From: JBNLAN01 sp050302175
GTDB lineage: Bacteria > Pseudomonadota > Zetaproteobacteria > Mariprofundales > Mariprofundaceae
Reading direction: 5' to 3'
DNA: 64,000 nt
Assembly: GCA_050302175.1 (NCBI GenBank)
Contig: JBNLAN010000011.1
Span: 1 to 64,000 of the forward strand
Part shown: one piece after another, positions 53,285 through 61,024 of the stretch
Position numbering within the stretch: position 1 is the stretch's first letter
How the letters are laid out: every line of letters starts with the position of its first letter
Notes under the pieces: model-generated
Databases searched by the model: none
The model's input: the letters and a program-made list of their open reading frames with translations, nothing else
What the model was told of the DNA's origin: nothing
Program-made: the position numbers and the translations under genes

Positions 53285-54163
53285 TTAGATACCGTCCGTC
53301 GCTGCAATCGGAATAACATGATCGTAAGTGTGCTGCGGTTCGGCATACCATGCCTGTGCATACAGCGCCTCAAAACTGGCGCGCACGCGTCCATCGTCCA
53401 TGCGATGTGCCGCACCATACGTCTCTTCAAGCTGCTTCAACAGCTTGCGACCATACAACCCTCCCTTACGATTGCCGATGGCGGAAGCCGAAGCCCCCAT
53501 ACCCTTGAGCTCGCGCACCAATCCCATAGTGTCGGGGTAGGTGAGTGTGAACAGATCGGAATCGGTGACCGGCAACTCTACCGGCAGCTCCATCAACGCG
53601 TTCCCGAGACTCATTACATCAGGGAACGGCAGCACCAGCCCGGCGCGATCATTGGAGATTTGCGCTAGCGAATGGCGCAACTCGGAAAGCGTTCGACGCC
53701 CGAAGGTGGAAAAAACCATAAGCCCGCCCGGTGCCAGCACCCGGCGCATCTCCTGCATCATGGCCTGCGGATCAGGCACCCACTGCATAGCGAGATTCGA
53801 GGTCACCAGGTCGAAGCGTCCACCAGTGAAGGGGAGTGCGCAGGCATCGCCGGCAACATAGTGACGCTTGCCGTGCCACAGCATGCGGCGCTTCTGCTCC
53901 TTGCGGCTCGCGACCACCATCATCTGCGAAATATCGAGCGCATGCACCTCTGCCTTCGGATATTCGCGCACCAGATGACGGGTGAAATAGCCGGTTCCGC
54001 ACCCGATATCGAGAATTCGTTTCGGGCTGATTCTGGCGCAGGTAACGTGGGCCAGCAGCCGATCGGCAATCTCGCGCTGCAGCACGGCATGTACATCGTA
54101 ACTCTCCACCGCTCCCGAAAAAGCGCGTTTTACTTTATTGGGATTGATATGGCCCGACACCAC
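53285..54163 (-). CDS. bioC: Malonyl-ACP O-methyltransferase BioC
   Basis: SAM-dependent enzyme of 292 residues that methylates malonyl-ACP to prime pimelate synthesis for biotin. Motifs: NPNKVKRAFSGAVESYDVHA at the N-terminus, SAM loop DIGCGTGYFTRHL and the aspartate in LVTSNLAMQWV. Start codon GTG at 54163 or 54160. It overlaps the bioH 3' end by 34 bases, so the exact start is uncertain. Confidence 0.94.
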   Translation of the reverse strand: MVSGHINPNKVKRAFSGAVESYDVHAVLQREIADRLLAHVTCARISPKRILDIGCGTGYFTRHLVREYPKAEVHALDISQMMVVASRKEQKRRMLWHGKRHYVAGDACALPFTGGRFDLVTSNLAMQWVPDPQAMMQEMRRVLAPGGLMVFSTFGRRTLSELRHSLAQISNDRAGLVLPFPDVMSLGNALMELPVELPVTDSDLFTLTYPDTMGLVRELKGMGASASAIGNRKGGLYGRKLLKQLEETYGAAHRMDDGRVRASFEALYAQAWYAEPQHTYDHVIPIAATDGI

Positions 54164-54882
54164 GCCTCCAGTTTTTCATTGAATTCTTCCGCCTGCGTCA
54201 GCATCGGTGCATGCCCGCAGGGTGCGAATGATATCAGTGCGGCATTTTCGATGTGAGCAGCCAGATACTCACCGGCCGCAAACGGCACGATGGCATCCTG
54301 CTCACCGTGCAGGATCAGCACCGGCTTATCGATGTTGATAATTTGGCCGCGCAGATCGGTTTCACTCAGGATTTCCAGACCTGCCTGCATTCCGGCTCTG
54401 CTCGGCGGGTGTGCCTTATCGACCGCCTCCCTTGCCAATCGATTGAACGCAGGCCGTGGCAGCTCATCACCATGCAGCATCAGCGCAAAAAAGCGGCTCA
54501 GCATTTTCGCCTCCCGACTCTCGGCTCCGGCACGGAACCCCTCCAGCAGCTCGGGCGAAGCACCACTCGCCCAACCCTCACGCATGCAGAAGCTCGGCGT
54601 GGTGGCCACCAGTGCCAGCGCCACCACCTTTTCCGGAAATTTCAGAGCCAACTGCATGGCCATAATGCCGCCGAGCGACCAGCCCACGAGAATCGCCGGT
54701 TGTTGCGGCAACTCCTTCGCCAACACTTCCACCCAATCATCGGCAACTGCATCCGATGCACCACCATGACCGGGAAGATTGAGTGCATGCACATCAAACT
54801 GTTCCGAAAAGTGCTCGGTCTGGGCAAACCACACCTTCGCCGACTGCCCCCAACCGTGCAGGAAAACGAGCACCGGCTTCAT
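54130..54882 (-). CDS. bioH: Pimeloyl-ACP methyl ester carboxylesterase BioH
   Basis: Alpha/beta hydrolase of 250 residues: oxyanion segment FLHGWGQSAKVW, nucleophile Ser in VGWSLGGIMAM, Asp in HGEQDAIVP and His in FAPCGHAPML. It removes the methyl cap from pimeloyl-ACP made through BioC. The stop overlaps bioC; the start overlaps the bioF stop. Confidence 0.94.
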   Translation of the reverse strand: MKPVLVFLHGWGQSAKVWFAQTEHFSEQFDVHALNLPGHGGASDAVADDWVEVLAKELPQQPAILVGWSLGGIMAMQLALKFPEKVVALALVATTPSFCMREGWASGASPELLEGFRAGAESREAKMLSRFFALMLHGDELPRPAFNRLAREAVDKAHPPSRAGMQAGLEILSETDLRGQIINIDKPVLILHGEQDAIVPFAAGEYLAAHIENAALISFAPCGHAPMLTQAEEFNEKLEAWCRAISIPIK

Positions 54883-56024
54883 GGCGATACCTTGCGCAGC
54901 GCCGCCACCAGGCTACGAATCTGCTCAGGCGTATGCGCAGCAGAGAGCGTAATACGCAACCGCGACGAACCCTCCGGCACCGTTGGTGGGCGGATGGCCG
55001 GCACGAAGAAGCCTGGTTCTCTTAGGCCTGCGGCCACCTTTAGCGCATCCGCATCGCCACCAATTATGAGAGGCTGAATGGCGGTTTCCGACTTCAGCAA
55101 CGGCAACCCCTCCGCCTCTGATTTGAACAGTATCACGTTATCTTGCAGCTTGCGCACAAGCTTGCCCTTTCGGATCAAACCAAGCGCGGTTCGTGCCGCC
55201 ACCAGGGCGGCTGCCGGAAGGGCGGTGGAGTAGATCATGGTGCGTAGCCGCTGCCTTAGACCTTCGATCAGCTCCTGTGTGCCGAGAACGAAGGCGCCGT
55301 AGGAACCGAATGCCTTCCCAAAAGTGCCAACCTCAACCAGACGGGGATGACCGGCGACCCCGAATGCGGCAGACAATCCGCGCCCGTCACTGCCGACAGT
55401 GCCGGTGCCGTGTGCGTCATCGAGCACCAGCAACGCATCATGCTTTTCTGCCAGCGATACGAGCGCGCCGACATCGGCAGCATCACCATCCATACTGAAG
55501 ACGCCATCGCTAACAATAATACGTCGCACAGCCGAATGTTTTTCGAGCACGCTTTGCAATTGCCCCATATCAAGGTGCCCATAACGATGCACTTTCGCGC
55601 CGGAGAGTCTGGCACCATCCACCAGCGAGGCATGGTTGAGTTTATCGGTAAACAGGTGTGTGTGCCGATCAGCCAACGCCTGTAATAATCCCGTGTTGGC
55701 CAGCATCCCGGAACCGACGATCAAACACGCCTCAAACCCCTTCCATTCGGCCAACTCCTGCTCCAGCGCATGCAGAGCAGGATCGTCGCCCGAAACCAGC
55801 CGAGAAGCACCACTGCCCCAGCCGTTTGCCGAAATACTCTCTGCCACCACAGCACAAATCTCCGGATGAAAGCTGAGCCCCAGATAATCGTTGGAGGCAA
55901 AATTAATCAGCTGTTTGCCGTTCACCTCGATCAGCACGCCATCGCGCCGGCTGGCCAACAGCCGCCGCTGACGCTCGAGGGGGAGTATCTGGAACCAATT
56001 GCGTGAATCCGGCATGGCGGGCAT
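54879..56024 (-). CDS. bioF: 8-amino-7-oxononanoate synthase
   Basis: PLP enzyme of 381 residues joining pimeloyl-ACP and alanine. FASNDYLGLSFHPE near the start, DDAHGTGTVGSDGRG in the middle, and the PLP lysine in VGTFGKAFGSYGAF. First gene of the biotin unit. ATG 56024 is chosen; ATG 56015 or GTG 56042 are possible. The 5' end lies within a few bases of, or overlaps, the divergent comF start, leaving almost no room for separate promoters. Confidence 0.94.
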   Translation of the reverse strand: MPAMPDSRNWFQILPLERQRRLLASRRDGVLIEVNGKQLINFASNDYLGLSFHPEICAVVAESISANGWGSGASRLVSGDDPALHALEQELAEWKGFEACLIVGSGMLANTGLLQALADRHTHLFTDKLNHASLVDGARLSGAKVHRYGHLDMGQLQSVLEKHSAVRRIIVSDGVFSMDGDAADVGALVSLAEKHDALLVLDDAHGTGTVGSDGRGLSAAFGVAGHPRLVEVGTFGKAFGSYGAFVLGTQELIEGLRQRLRTMIYSTALPAAALVAARTALGLIRKGKLVRKLQDNVILFKSEAEGLPLLKSETAIQPLIIGGDADALKVAAGLREPGFFVPAIRPPTVPEGSSRLRITLSAAHTPEQIRSLVAALRKVSP

Positions 56025-56034
56025 GCTGATGCGG

Positions 56035-56784
56035 ATGAGCACCCTGTCAACTCATATCAAAAAACAGGTTGACCGATTTTTAGGGCACCTGTTTCCGGCC
56101 ACCTGCCTCTTCTGTCATAGGCCGCAGCTCGAGAGTGGCCAGTGCTGCGCATCCTGCATGCCGGAAATTTCAGTCCATGATCAAAACGGTTGCCAACGCT
56201 GCGGTGCCCCCTTGCCGGCTGACCTTGCACCAGGCCCCTGCGGGCATTGCCTGAAAAAACCTCCCTTTCAGCAAAGCACCCTCAGCCTGTTTGCCTACAA
56301 AGGCCCGGTACGCGATGCGATATTGGCCTGGAAACTGCAGGGCGAAGATGCCGGTGTGCGCTGGTTGCTGGCAACTGCCGCACCGCGCCTGCGACAACTC
56401 ATCTCGCCGAATGATCTGTTGCTGCCCGTTCCCATGCCGCTTTCACGCATGCGTAAGACCGGGCAGCATCATGCGACCAACCTGTGCAGGATAATCGGCG
56501 AGCATACCGGTTGCGATTGGGACTGGCGTCTGCTCAGGCGCATTGGCGAACAACCCCGGCAGTCATCGCTGTCGGGCGCGGCCCGGCGCAATAATCTGCG
56601 GGGAGCATTTATGCTGGATAAGGAGTATCTGCAGCGAATGCAACTCCCAAAGCAGGCAAGTCTCTGGGTGCTGGACGATATCCTGACTACGGGCAGCACT
56701 CTGAACCATGCGGCCAGGGCGCTCAAACCGCTGAAGATGCCGGTTGGTGTTTTGTCGTTGGCCCGTACAATAAAACAAGGATAG
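56035..56784 (+). CDS. comF: ComF family phosphoribosyltransferase-like protein
   Basis: Protein of 249 residues. N-terminal cysteine cluster (CLFCHRP, CCASC, CQRCG, CGHC) that probably binds zinc, and a C-terminal PRPP-binding motif VLDDILTTGSTLN. Needed for DNA uptake in Haemophilus and Bacillus, and linked by family to the pilin and comM found at 1-3 kb. The start is uncertain: ATG 56035 or 56029. Almost overlaps bioF head to head. Confidence 0.9.
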   Translation: MSTLSTHIKKQVDRFLGHLFPATCLFCHRPQLESGQCCASCMPEISVHDQNGCQRCGAPLPADLAPGPCGHCLKKPPFQQSTLSLFAYKGPVRDAILAWKLQGEDAGVRWLLATAAPRLRQLISPNDLLLPVPMPLSRMRKTGQHHATNLCRIIGEHTGCDWDWRLLRRIGEQPRQSSLSGAARRNNLRGAFMLDKEYLQRMQLPKQASLWVLDDILTTGSTLNHAARALKPLKMPVGVLSLARTIKQG

Positions 56785-56793
56785 GGTATACAT

Positions 56794-57054
56794 ATGGCTA
56801 AGATAGAAATCTACTCGGGCGACTACTGCCCCTTCTGCATGCGGGCCAAGGCGTTGCTTCGCGAGCGCGGTCTTGAATTCACCGAATACAATGTGCAACT
56901 CGACCCTGCAAAGCGCGAGGATATGCTCATCCGCAGCAAGGGTGCGCGCACCATTCCGCAAATCTTCATCAATGATCGCCATGTCGGCGGCTGTGACGAT
57001 CTCTATGCACTGGATCGGAAAGGCGAGCTGGAAAAGTGGGTGGCTAACGCGTAA
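56794..57054 (+). CDS. grxC: Glutaredoxin 3
   Basis: Protein of 86 residues with the redox pair CPFC (Cys12, Cys15), the cis-Pro in TIPQIFI and the GSH-binding GGCDDLYAL. Reduces disulfides with glutathione. Starts 10 bases after comF, likely same transcript. Confidence 0.95.
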   Translation: MAKIEIYSGDYCPFCMRAKALLRERGLEFTEYNVQLDPAKREDMLIRSKGARTIPQIFINDRHVGGCDDLYALDRKGELEKWVANA

Positions 57055-57065
57055 CTTTCCAGCTC

Positions 57066-57725
57066 ATGTGCAATCCTGAAAATCTGCTGAAAAACAATGC
57101 CCAGTGGGCGGCCAGGCGCCTCTCTGAAGATCCGTCCTATTTTGAGAATCTCTCGGAGCAGGTTCGGCCCAGTTATATGTGGATCGGCTGCTCCGATTCG
57201 CGCGTTCCAGCCAATGAGATCATCGGCCTGAAACCGGGACAGGTATTTGTTCATCGCAATGTGGGGAATCAGGTGCATCATACTGATCTCAACTGCCTTT
57301 CAGCAGCGCAGTACGCCGTCGATGTGCTGGGCGTGAAGCACATCATCATCACCGGCCACTACGATTGCGGCGGTGTGCGCGCGGCCATGGAAGGGCAGCA
57401 TCACGGCATTGTCGATAACTGGATTCGCAGTATCCGGGATACCTATATGCTGCATGAAGATCACCTTGATGCAATGGATGAGCCCAAACGCATGGCCCGA
57501 CTGTGCGAACTCAATGTGATTCGGCAGGTGGATAATATCTGCCATACCCGCATCGTTCAGAATGCCTGGGAGCGCGGTAATCCGCTATCGGTGCATGGCT
57601 GGATTTATAGTGTGAAGGATGGCCTGTTGCACGACCTGAATGTGACCAAAAGCGCACCCGAAGATGTGGCCCCGCTCTATAGGGTCACCGGCACCGAAAC
57701 CAGCTCCTGGCCAGCGGCGAGTTAA
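57066..57725 (+). CDS. can: Beta-class carbonic anhydrase
   Basis: Protein of 219 residues. Zinc ligands: Cys in IGCSDSR, His and Cys in TGHYDCGGV, with the Asp/Arg dyad in SDSR. Type II beta-CA, giving bicarbonate for biosynthesis. The TAA stop lies at the edge of an inserted attC cassette (GTTAAC at 57721-57726), so the insertion kept the reading frame's end intact. Confidence 0.96.
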   Translation: MCNPENLLKNNAQWAARRLSEDPSYFENLSEQVRPSYMWIGCSDSRVPANEIIGLKPGQVFVHRNVGNQVHHTDLNCLSAAQYAVDVLGVKHIIITGHYDCGGVRAAMEGQHHGIVDNWIRSIRDTYMLHEDHLDAMDEPKRMARLCELNVIRQVDNICHTRIVQNAWERGNPLSVHGWIYSVKDGLLHDLNVTKSAPEDVAPLYRVTGTETSSWPAAS

Positions 57726-57777
57726 CGACCAAACTCAGCCGCCGCTTTCAGCGGTCGGCTGGAGTGCCTTGTTAGGC
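57721..57777 (-). repeat. Integron attC recombination site
   Basis: On the minus strand the site opens with the R''-type box GCCTAAC (57777-57771) and closes at GTTAAC (57726-57721). On the plus strand ACTC-AGCCG-CCGCT pairs with AGCGG-CGGCT-GAGT across the loop TTC, leaving T57755 and G57761 unpaired. Two extrahelical bases, T and G, on the strand opposite the cassette gene are the recognised hallmark of a folded attC bottom strand. Confidence 0.85.
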
Positions 57778-58223
57778 CCCCAATGTTTTAAATCGGGTAG
57801 TATTTGTTCTTCGAGTGGACTACTCAGCGTCCATAGCCTGATGGTTATAGAGCGACCTTCAATCATTGCAGAAACGATTCGGTGATTACCGTCTAATATT
57901 AGGGCCATGTTTTCGGGTAGCTGATACGCCGGGATTTCTAAATTAACCTCCACGCTAGAGTAGATATTTTGTACATTGTGACGCGATATTACTTCGGTAT
58001 TTTTGGCGGCGTCTGATATTGAGAGTGGCAAGGCATCAACATCACAAAATTCTCTAGGTACTCCCTCAATATTCGTATACCAAGGAGTCCACAGGTATTT
58101 AGCGTCTTGAGGAATTTGAATATTCGTTTGCTTAATTCCGCATCCATCGGAAATAAGGGCTTGCCAATTCAACATGACCCGTATTCCTGCGCCAAATGTC
58201 GAACAAAATTTTTGGATGTCCAT
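57735..58223 (-). CDS. Integron cassette gene, DGNHR-motif protein of unknown function
   Basis: Protein of 162 residues, more A+T-rich than its neighbours. It ends NKALQPTAESGG, which is the translation of the attC site itself, a frequent ending of cassette-borne proteins. The motif LILDGNHRIVSA is like the DGNHR motif of ParB/sulfiredoxin-fold proteins, so a nucleotide-dependent or regulatory role is conceivable. ATG 58223 begins four bases after the core box GTTAGGC (58233-58227), the normal position for a cassette gene. No promoter or binding site is evident. Confidence 0.8.
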   Translation of the reverse strand: MDIQKFCSTFGAGIRVMLNWQALISDGCGIKQTNIQIPQDAKYLWTPWYTNIEGVPREFCDVDALPLSISDAAKNTEVISRHNVQNIYSSVEVNLEIPAYQLPENMALILDGNHRIVSAMIEGRSITIRLWTLSSPLEEQILPDLKHWGPNKALQPTAESGG

Positions 58224-58226
58224 AGG

Positions 58227-58233
58227 GCCTAAC
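58227..58233 (-). other. Cassette-start core site GTTAGGC
   Basis: Fits GTTRRRY, the site where the integrase cuts between G and T. Together with the attC at 57721-57777 it bounds a cassette of about 507 bases (58232-57726). Confidence 0.7.
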
Positions 58234-58326
58234 AACGTAATAGCATGACTTGGTTTTCCATCTATTGCGCTCCTTTATACGGATAGACTTAGTGAAAACA
58301 GGGACAGTGCATTCCTTGTCCGATGT

Positions 58327-59136
58327 TCACCAATCGCTCAACGTCGCTCTCAGCCCCAACCCATCGGGGTAGAGGCGATGCGCAATGGCCGCCCATTTCG
58401 GATACGGCAACTGCTCGGCCCGCGTATTCGGATCGATCACCAGCTCCATCCAGTCCACAGGCCGAAGCTTACCTTTGAAATTGTTGGCGATGGTCTTGCG
58501 CCGATGCCGGAAGCCTTCGCGCACAGTCGCCTCCAGCGCCCGGATATCGCAGGGCGGGCGGCGCTTATGCGGCTTTAGCGTAATCACCGCCGACTGCACG
58601 GATGGTGGTGGCGAAAATGCTCCCGGCGGCAGCACCAGCAAGCGCTTCGGCTCATAGTGGTGGCGCACCATCACAGAGAGGCTTCCGTACACCCGGCTAC
58701 CGGGACCGGAAACGATACGATCGGCCACCTCTTTCTGATACATCAGCACCATACCGCCGGAGAGATTGAGTGCCGCAAGCCGTGCAGTGAGCGGGCCACT
58801 GATGTTGTAAGGCAGGTTGCCGACAATCCAGGTGGCCTTTGACTGCTCCACCGTTTTTTCCAGCGCATCAAGCACATCGCCATGCACTACCGACAGCTTT
58901 TCATCGCCTTGCGCCCTCTCGGCCCACATCTCGGCCAGATGATTATCCTTCTCGATCACGGTCAGGTGGGAGACGCGCGGCAACAACACCTCGGTCAGCG
59001 CCCCGCGACCCGGACCAATCTCGACCGCCACCGCACCCTCCGGCACCGCTTCGGCAATTCGAGCGATAGCAGAGCGATCGACCAGAAAATGCTGGCCGAG
59101 CGATTTTTTGGCGGGCTGTTCATCCATAACGTTCAT
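58327..59136 (-). CDS. rsmA: 16S rRNA dimethyladenosine transferase (RsmA/KsgA)
   Basis: Protein of 269 residues that methylates two adenosines near the 3' end of 16S rRNA. KSLGQHFLVD, SAM loop EIGPGRGALTEVL, and catalytic NLPYNIS are present, with FRHRRKTIANNF in the C-terminal part. ATG 59136 or 59127 are the likely starts; a longer in-frame form to 59196 is unlikely. Divergent from tpiA. Confidence 0.95.
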   Translation of the reverse strand: MNVMDEQPAKKSLGQHFLVDRSAIARIAEAVPEGAVAVEIGPGRGALTEVLLPRVSHLTVIEKDNHLAEMWAERAQGDEKLSVVHGDVLDALEKTVEQSKATWIVGNLPYNISGPLTARLAALNLSGGMVLMYQKEVADRIVSGPGSRVYGSLSVMVRHHYEPKRLLVLPPGAFSPPPSVQSAVITLKPHKRRPPCDIRALEATVREGFRHRRKTIANNFKGKLRPVDWMELVIDPNTRAEQLPYPKWAAIAHRLYPDGLGLRATLSDW

Positions 59137-59264
59137 TCGCAACAGCTTACCCGATATTCCGACAATGCAAACCACCGGAGAATCCGGCCTTGCCATACAG
59201 AGGAATTCTTCTACACTTCGCGCCCATTTTTTGTTTTGGCATCTATATTATAAAGGAGAGCGGC

Positions 59265-60020
59265 ATGAGCAATAAACAGCGTCACCTGATTGCAGGCAAC
59301 TGGAAAATGAACGGCCTGCTTTCCGAGGCAAACGAGTTTATGGATGCATTTGCCGGAAATCCGGCTCCGGACCACGTTGAAGTTGCGCTGATGCCCCCGT
59401 TTACCCTGCTGCACACCATGTCGGCGCCACTGGCAGCCAAGGGTGTCGCTCTGGGTGCACAAAATGTTTACTTCGAAGACAAAGGCGCCTTTACCGGCTC
59501 CATCTGCCCGATGATGCTGCGCGATGCAGGCTGCCACTATGTGATTCTCGGACACTCCGAACGCCGCAGCATTATTGGCGAATCCAATGCGCAGATCCGT
59601 TCGAAAATGAATGCCGCATGGCTGCACGGTCTTGAGCCGATCCTCTGCATCGGTGAAACGCTGGAGCAGCGCGAATCCGGCGTAACCAATCATGTGCTGG
59701 CCGAACAACTTGCCATCCTGAAAGGCGCGCCAAAAGATGCGCCGCTGACCGTAGCCTATGAGCCGGTCTGGGCGATTGGTACGGGCAAAACCGCGACCCC
59801 TGAGCAGGTGACGGAGACCCATGCGTTTGTACATGAGGAACTCAAGCATCTGGGCAAGGATTGCCGCGTGCTCTATGGCGGCAGTGTGAACCCTGCCAAT
59901 GCCGAAGAACTGATGGGTTGCCCGGGCGTGGAAGGCGCACTGGTGGGCGGCGCCAGCCTGAAGGCCGATTCATTTATGCAAATTGTGGAAGCTGCCGTGC
60001 GAGCAGCAACCAAGGAGTAA
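59265..60020 (+). CDS. tpiA: Triosephosphate isomerase
   Basis: Protein of 251 residues interconverting dihydroxyacetone phosphate and glyceraldehyde-3-phosphate. IAGNWKMNG, His in LGHSERR, and the catalytic Glu in VAYEPVWAIGTG. AAGGAG lies 6 bases before the ATG. Followed by secG with a 7-base gap, the common tpiA-secG pair. Confidence 0.97.
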   Translation: MSNKQRHLIAGNWKMNGLLSEANEFMDAFAGNPAPDHVEVALMPPFTLLHTMSAPLAAKGVALGAQNVYFEDKGAFTGSICPMMLRDAGCHYVILGHSERRSIIGESNAQIRSKMNAAWLHGLEPILCIGETLEQRESGVTNHVLAEQLAILKGAPKDAPLTVAYEPVWAIGTGKTATPEQVTETHAFVHEELKHLGKDCRVLYGGSVNPANAEELMGCPGVEGALVGGASLKADSFMQIVEAAVRAATKE

Positions 60021-60027
60021 CTCTGTT

Positions 60028-60399
60028 ATGACGACGATTCTGATTACTGTTCATGTGATTGTTGCACTGCTGCTGATCGGCGTAGTGCTAATTCAACGCG
60101 GTCAGGGTGCGGATATGGGCGTATCTTTTGGCGGCGGTGGCGCACAGACGCTATTCGGTAGCCGTGGCTCAGGCTCTTTCCTCGGCAAACTGACTGGCGG
60201 ACTGGCTGCGGCCTTTATGATCACCTCACTGACGCTGGCATTTTTCTCGCAGCAGCAGTCGGGCTCGGTGGTCGAACGCTCACTGGCCAACGGTACCCCC
60301 GCCCAGGAGGAGAGTGTTCCGGCAGTTCCGGAGCAGCCCCTGTTTGATCCTGCGATGAAGGATGAAAAACCGAGTGACGGACTCCCGGGCGCTGAATAA
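60028..60399 (+). CDS. secG: Preprotein translocase subunit SecG
   Basis: Protein of 123 residues: two membrane helices (about 3-20 and 52-72), the QRGQGADMG loop and the Gly-rich FGGGGAQTLFGSRG of SecG between them. It stabilises SecYEG. A Pro/Glu-rich tail follows. The AAGGAG site overlaps the end of tpiA, so both are read together; tRNA-Leu follows 28 bases later. Confidence 0.95.
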   Translation: MTTILITVHVIVALLLIGVVLIQRGQGADMGVSFGGGGAQTLFGSRGSGSFLGKLTGGLAAAFMITSLTLAFFSQQQSGSVVERSLANGTPAQEESVPAVPEQPLFDPAMKDEKPSDGLPGAE

Positions 60400-60426
60400 G
60401 ATTCTCGGGTCCTAAACTCTCAATCT

Positions 60427-60513
60427 GCCGGGGTGGTGAAATTGGTAGACACGCAGCGTTGAGGTCGCTGTGGAGTAAAATCCATGCTGGTTCGAGTCCA
60501 GTCCCCGGTACCA
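60427..60513 (+). tRNA. tRNA-Leu (anticodon GAG)
   Basis: An 87-base tRNA including an encoded CCA. Acceptor GCCGGGG pairs with CCCCGGT (closing G:U), the D-arm carries TGAAATTGGTAGACA, the anticodon stem CAGCG/CGCTG holds TTGAGGT with GAG at 60461-60463, a long class II variable arm follows, and the T-arm is CTGGTTCGAGTCCAG. The typical place after secG. Confidence 0.96.
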
Positions 60514-60519
60514 TGTGCG

Positions 60520-60555
60520 AAAACCGCTCAGCTTGAATAGCTGGGCGGTTTTTTC
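60520..60555 (+). terminator. Rho-independent terminator after tRNA-Leu
   Basis: AAAACCGC...AGCT pairs with AGCT...GCGGTTTT around TGAAT, followed by a run of T. It would end the tpiA-secG-tRNA transcript. Confidence 0.8.
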
Positions 60556-60588
60556 TTGCTGGTTTGCCAGTTTAGCTTATAGTGGCGG

Positions 60589-60605
60589 GGATTTTGCCAA
60601 AATCC
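60589..60605 (+). other. Hairpin in the leader of the RRM gene
   Basis: GGATTTT (60589-60595) and AAAATCC (60599-60605) pair across a GCC loop, about 105 bases before the RRM start. The whole stretch 60556-60710 holds no gene and may carry the promoter and a structured leader. Confidence 0.35.
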
Positions 60606-60710
60606 GCGCAGGAAATTGCCCGTAGACACGGTCCTTTCACTTCTTGATTTTGACAACGTCCGGGCCGCGCAAGGGGCTTCGAGTTTATACATGTTGATAG
60701 AGGACTTTAG

Positions 60711-60968
60711 ATGAATATTTATGTTGGAAACCTGTCATTCAGGGCAACTGATGACGATATCCGCGAGCTTTTTGCCGAATTTGGCGAAGTTGTCTCTGCA
60801 AAGATTATTATGGATCGTGAATCCGGCCGCAGCCGTGGTTTTGCGTTCGTCGAAATGGCGGACAAAGATGCTGGTCTGGATGCGATTGAAGCGCTTGATG
60901 GTGCTGAGCACCAGGGCCGTAACCTGAAGGTCAACGAAGCCAAGCCACGCGAACCACGCAAGTTTTAA
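60711..60968 (+). CDS. RRM-type RNA-binding protein
   Basis: Protein of 85 residues consisting of one RRM: RNP2 IYVGNLSF and RNP1 RSRGFAFVEM, with a short basic tail (KPREPRKF). These proteins bind RNA and in cyanobacteria respond to cold. AGAGGA is 6 bases before the ATG. A strong terminator follows, and the upstream tRNA terminator isolates it, so it forms its own transcription unit. Confidence 0.93.
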   Translation: MNIYVGNLSFRATDDDIRELFAEFGEVVSAKIIMDRESGRSRGFAFVEMADKDAGLDAIEALDGAEHQGRNLKVNEAKPREPRKF

Positions 60969-60982
60969 TCGAGCTCAATAAA

Positions 60983-61016
60983 ACAGGGTCTGCGCCCGCA
61001 GGCCCTGTCTTTTTTT
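60983..61016 (+). terminator. Rho-independent terminator after the RRM gene
   Basis: ACAGGG-T-CTGCG pairs with CGCAG-G-CCCTGT (60983-61008) with a T:G wobble, followed by seven T. Confidence 0.85.
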
Positions 61017-61024
61017 AAAACCAC

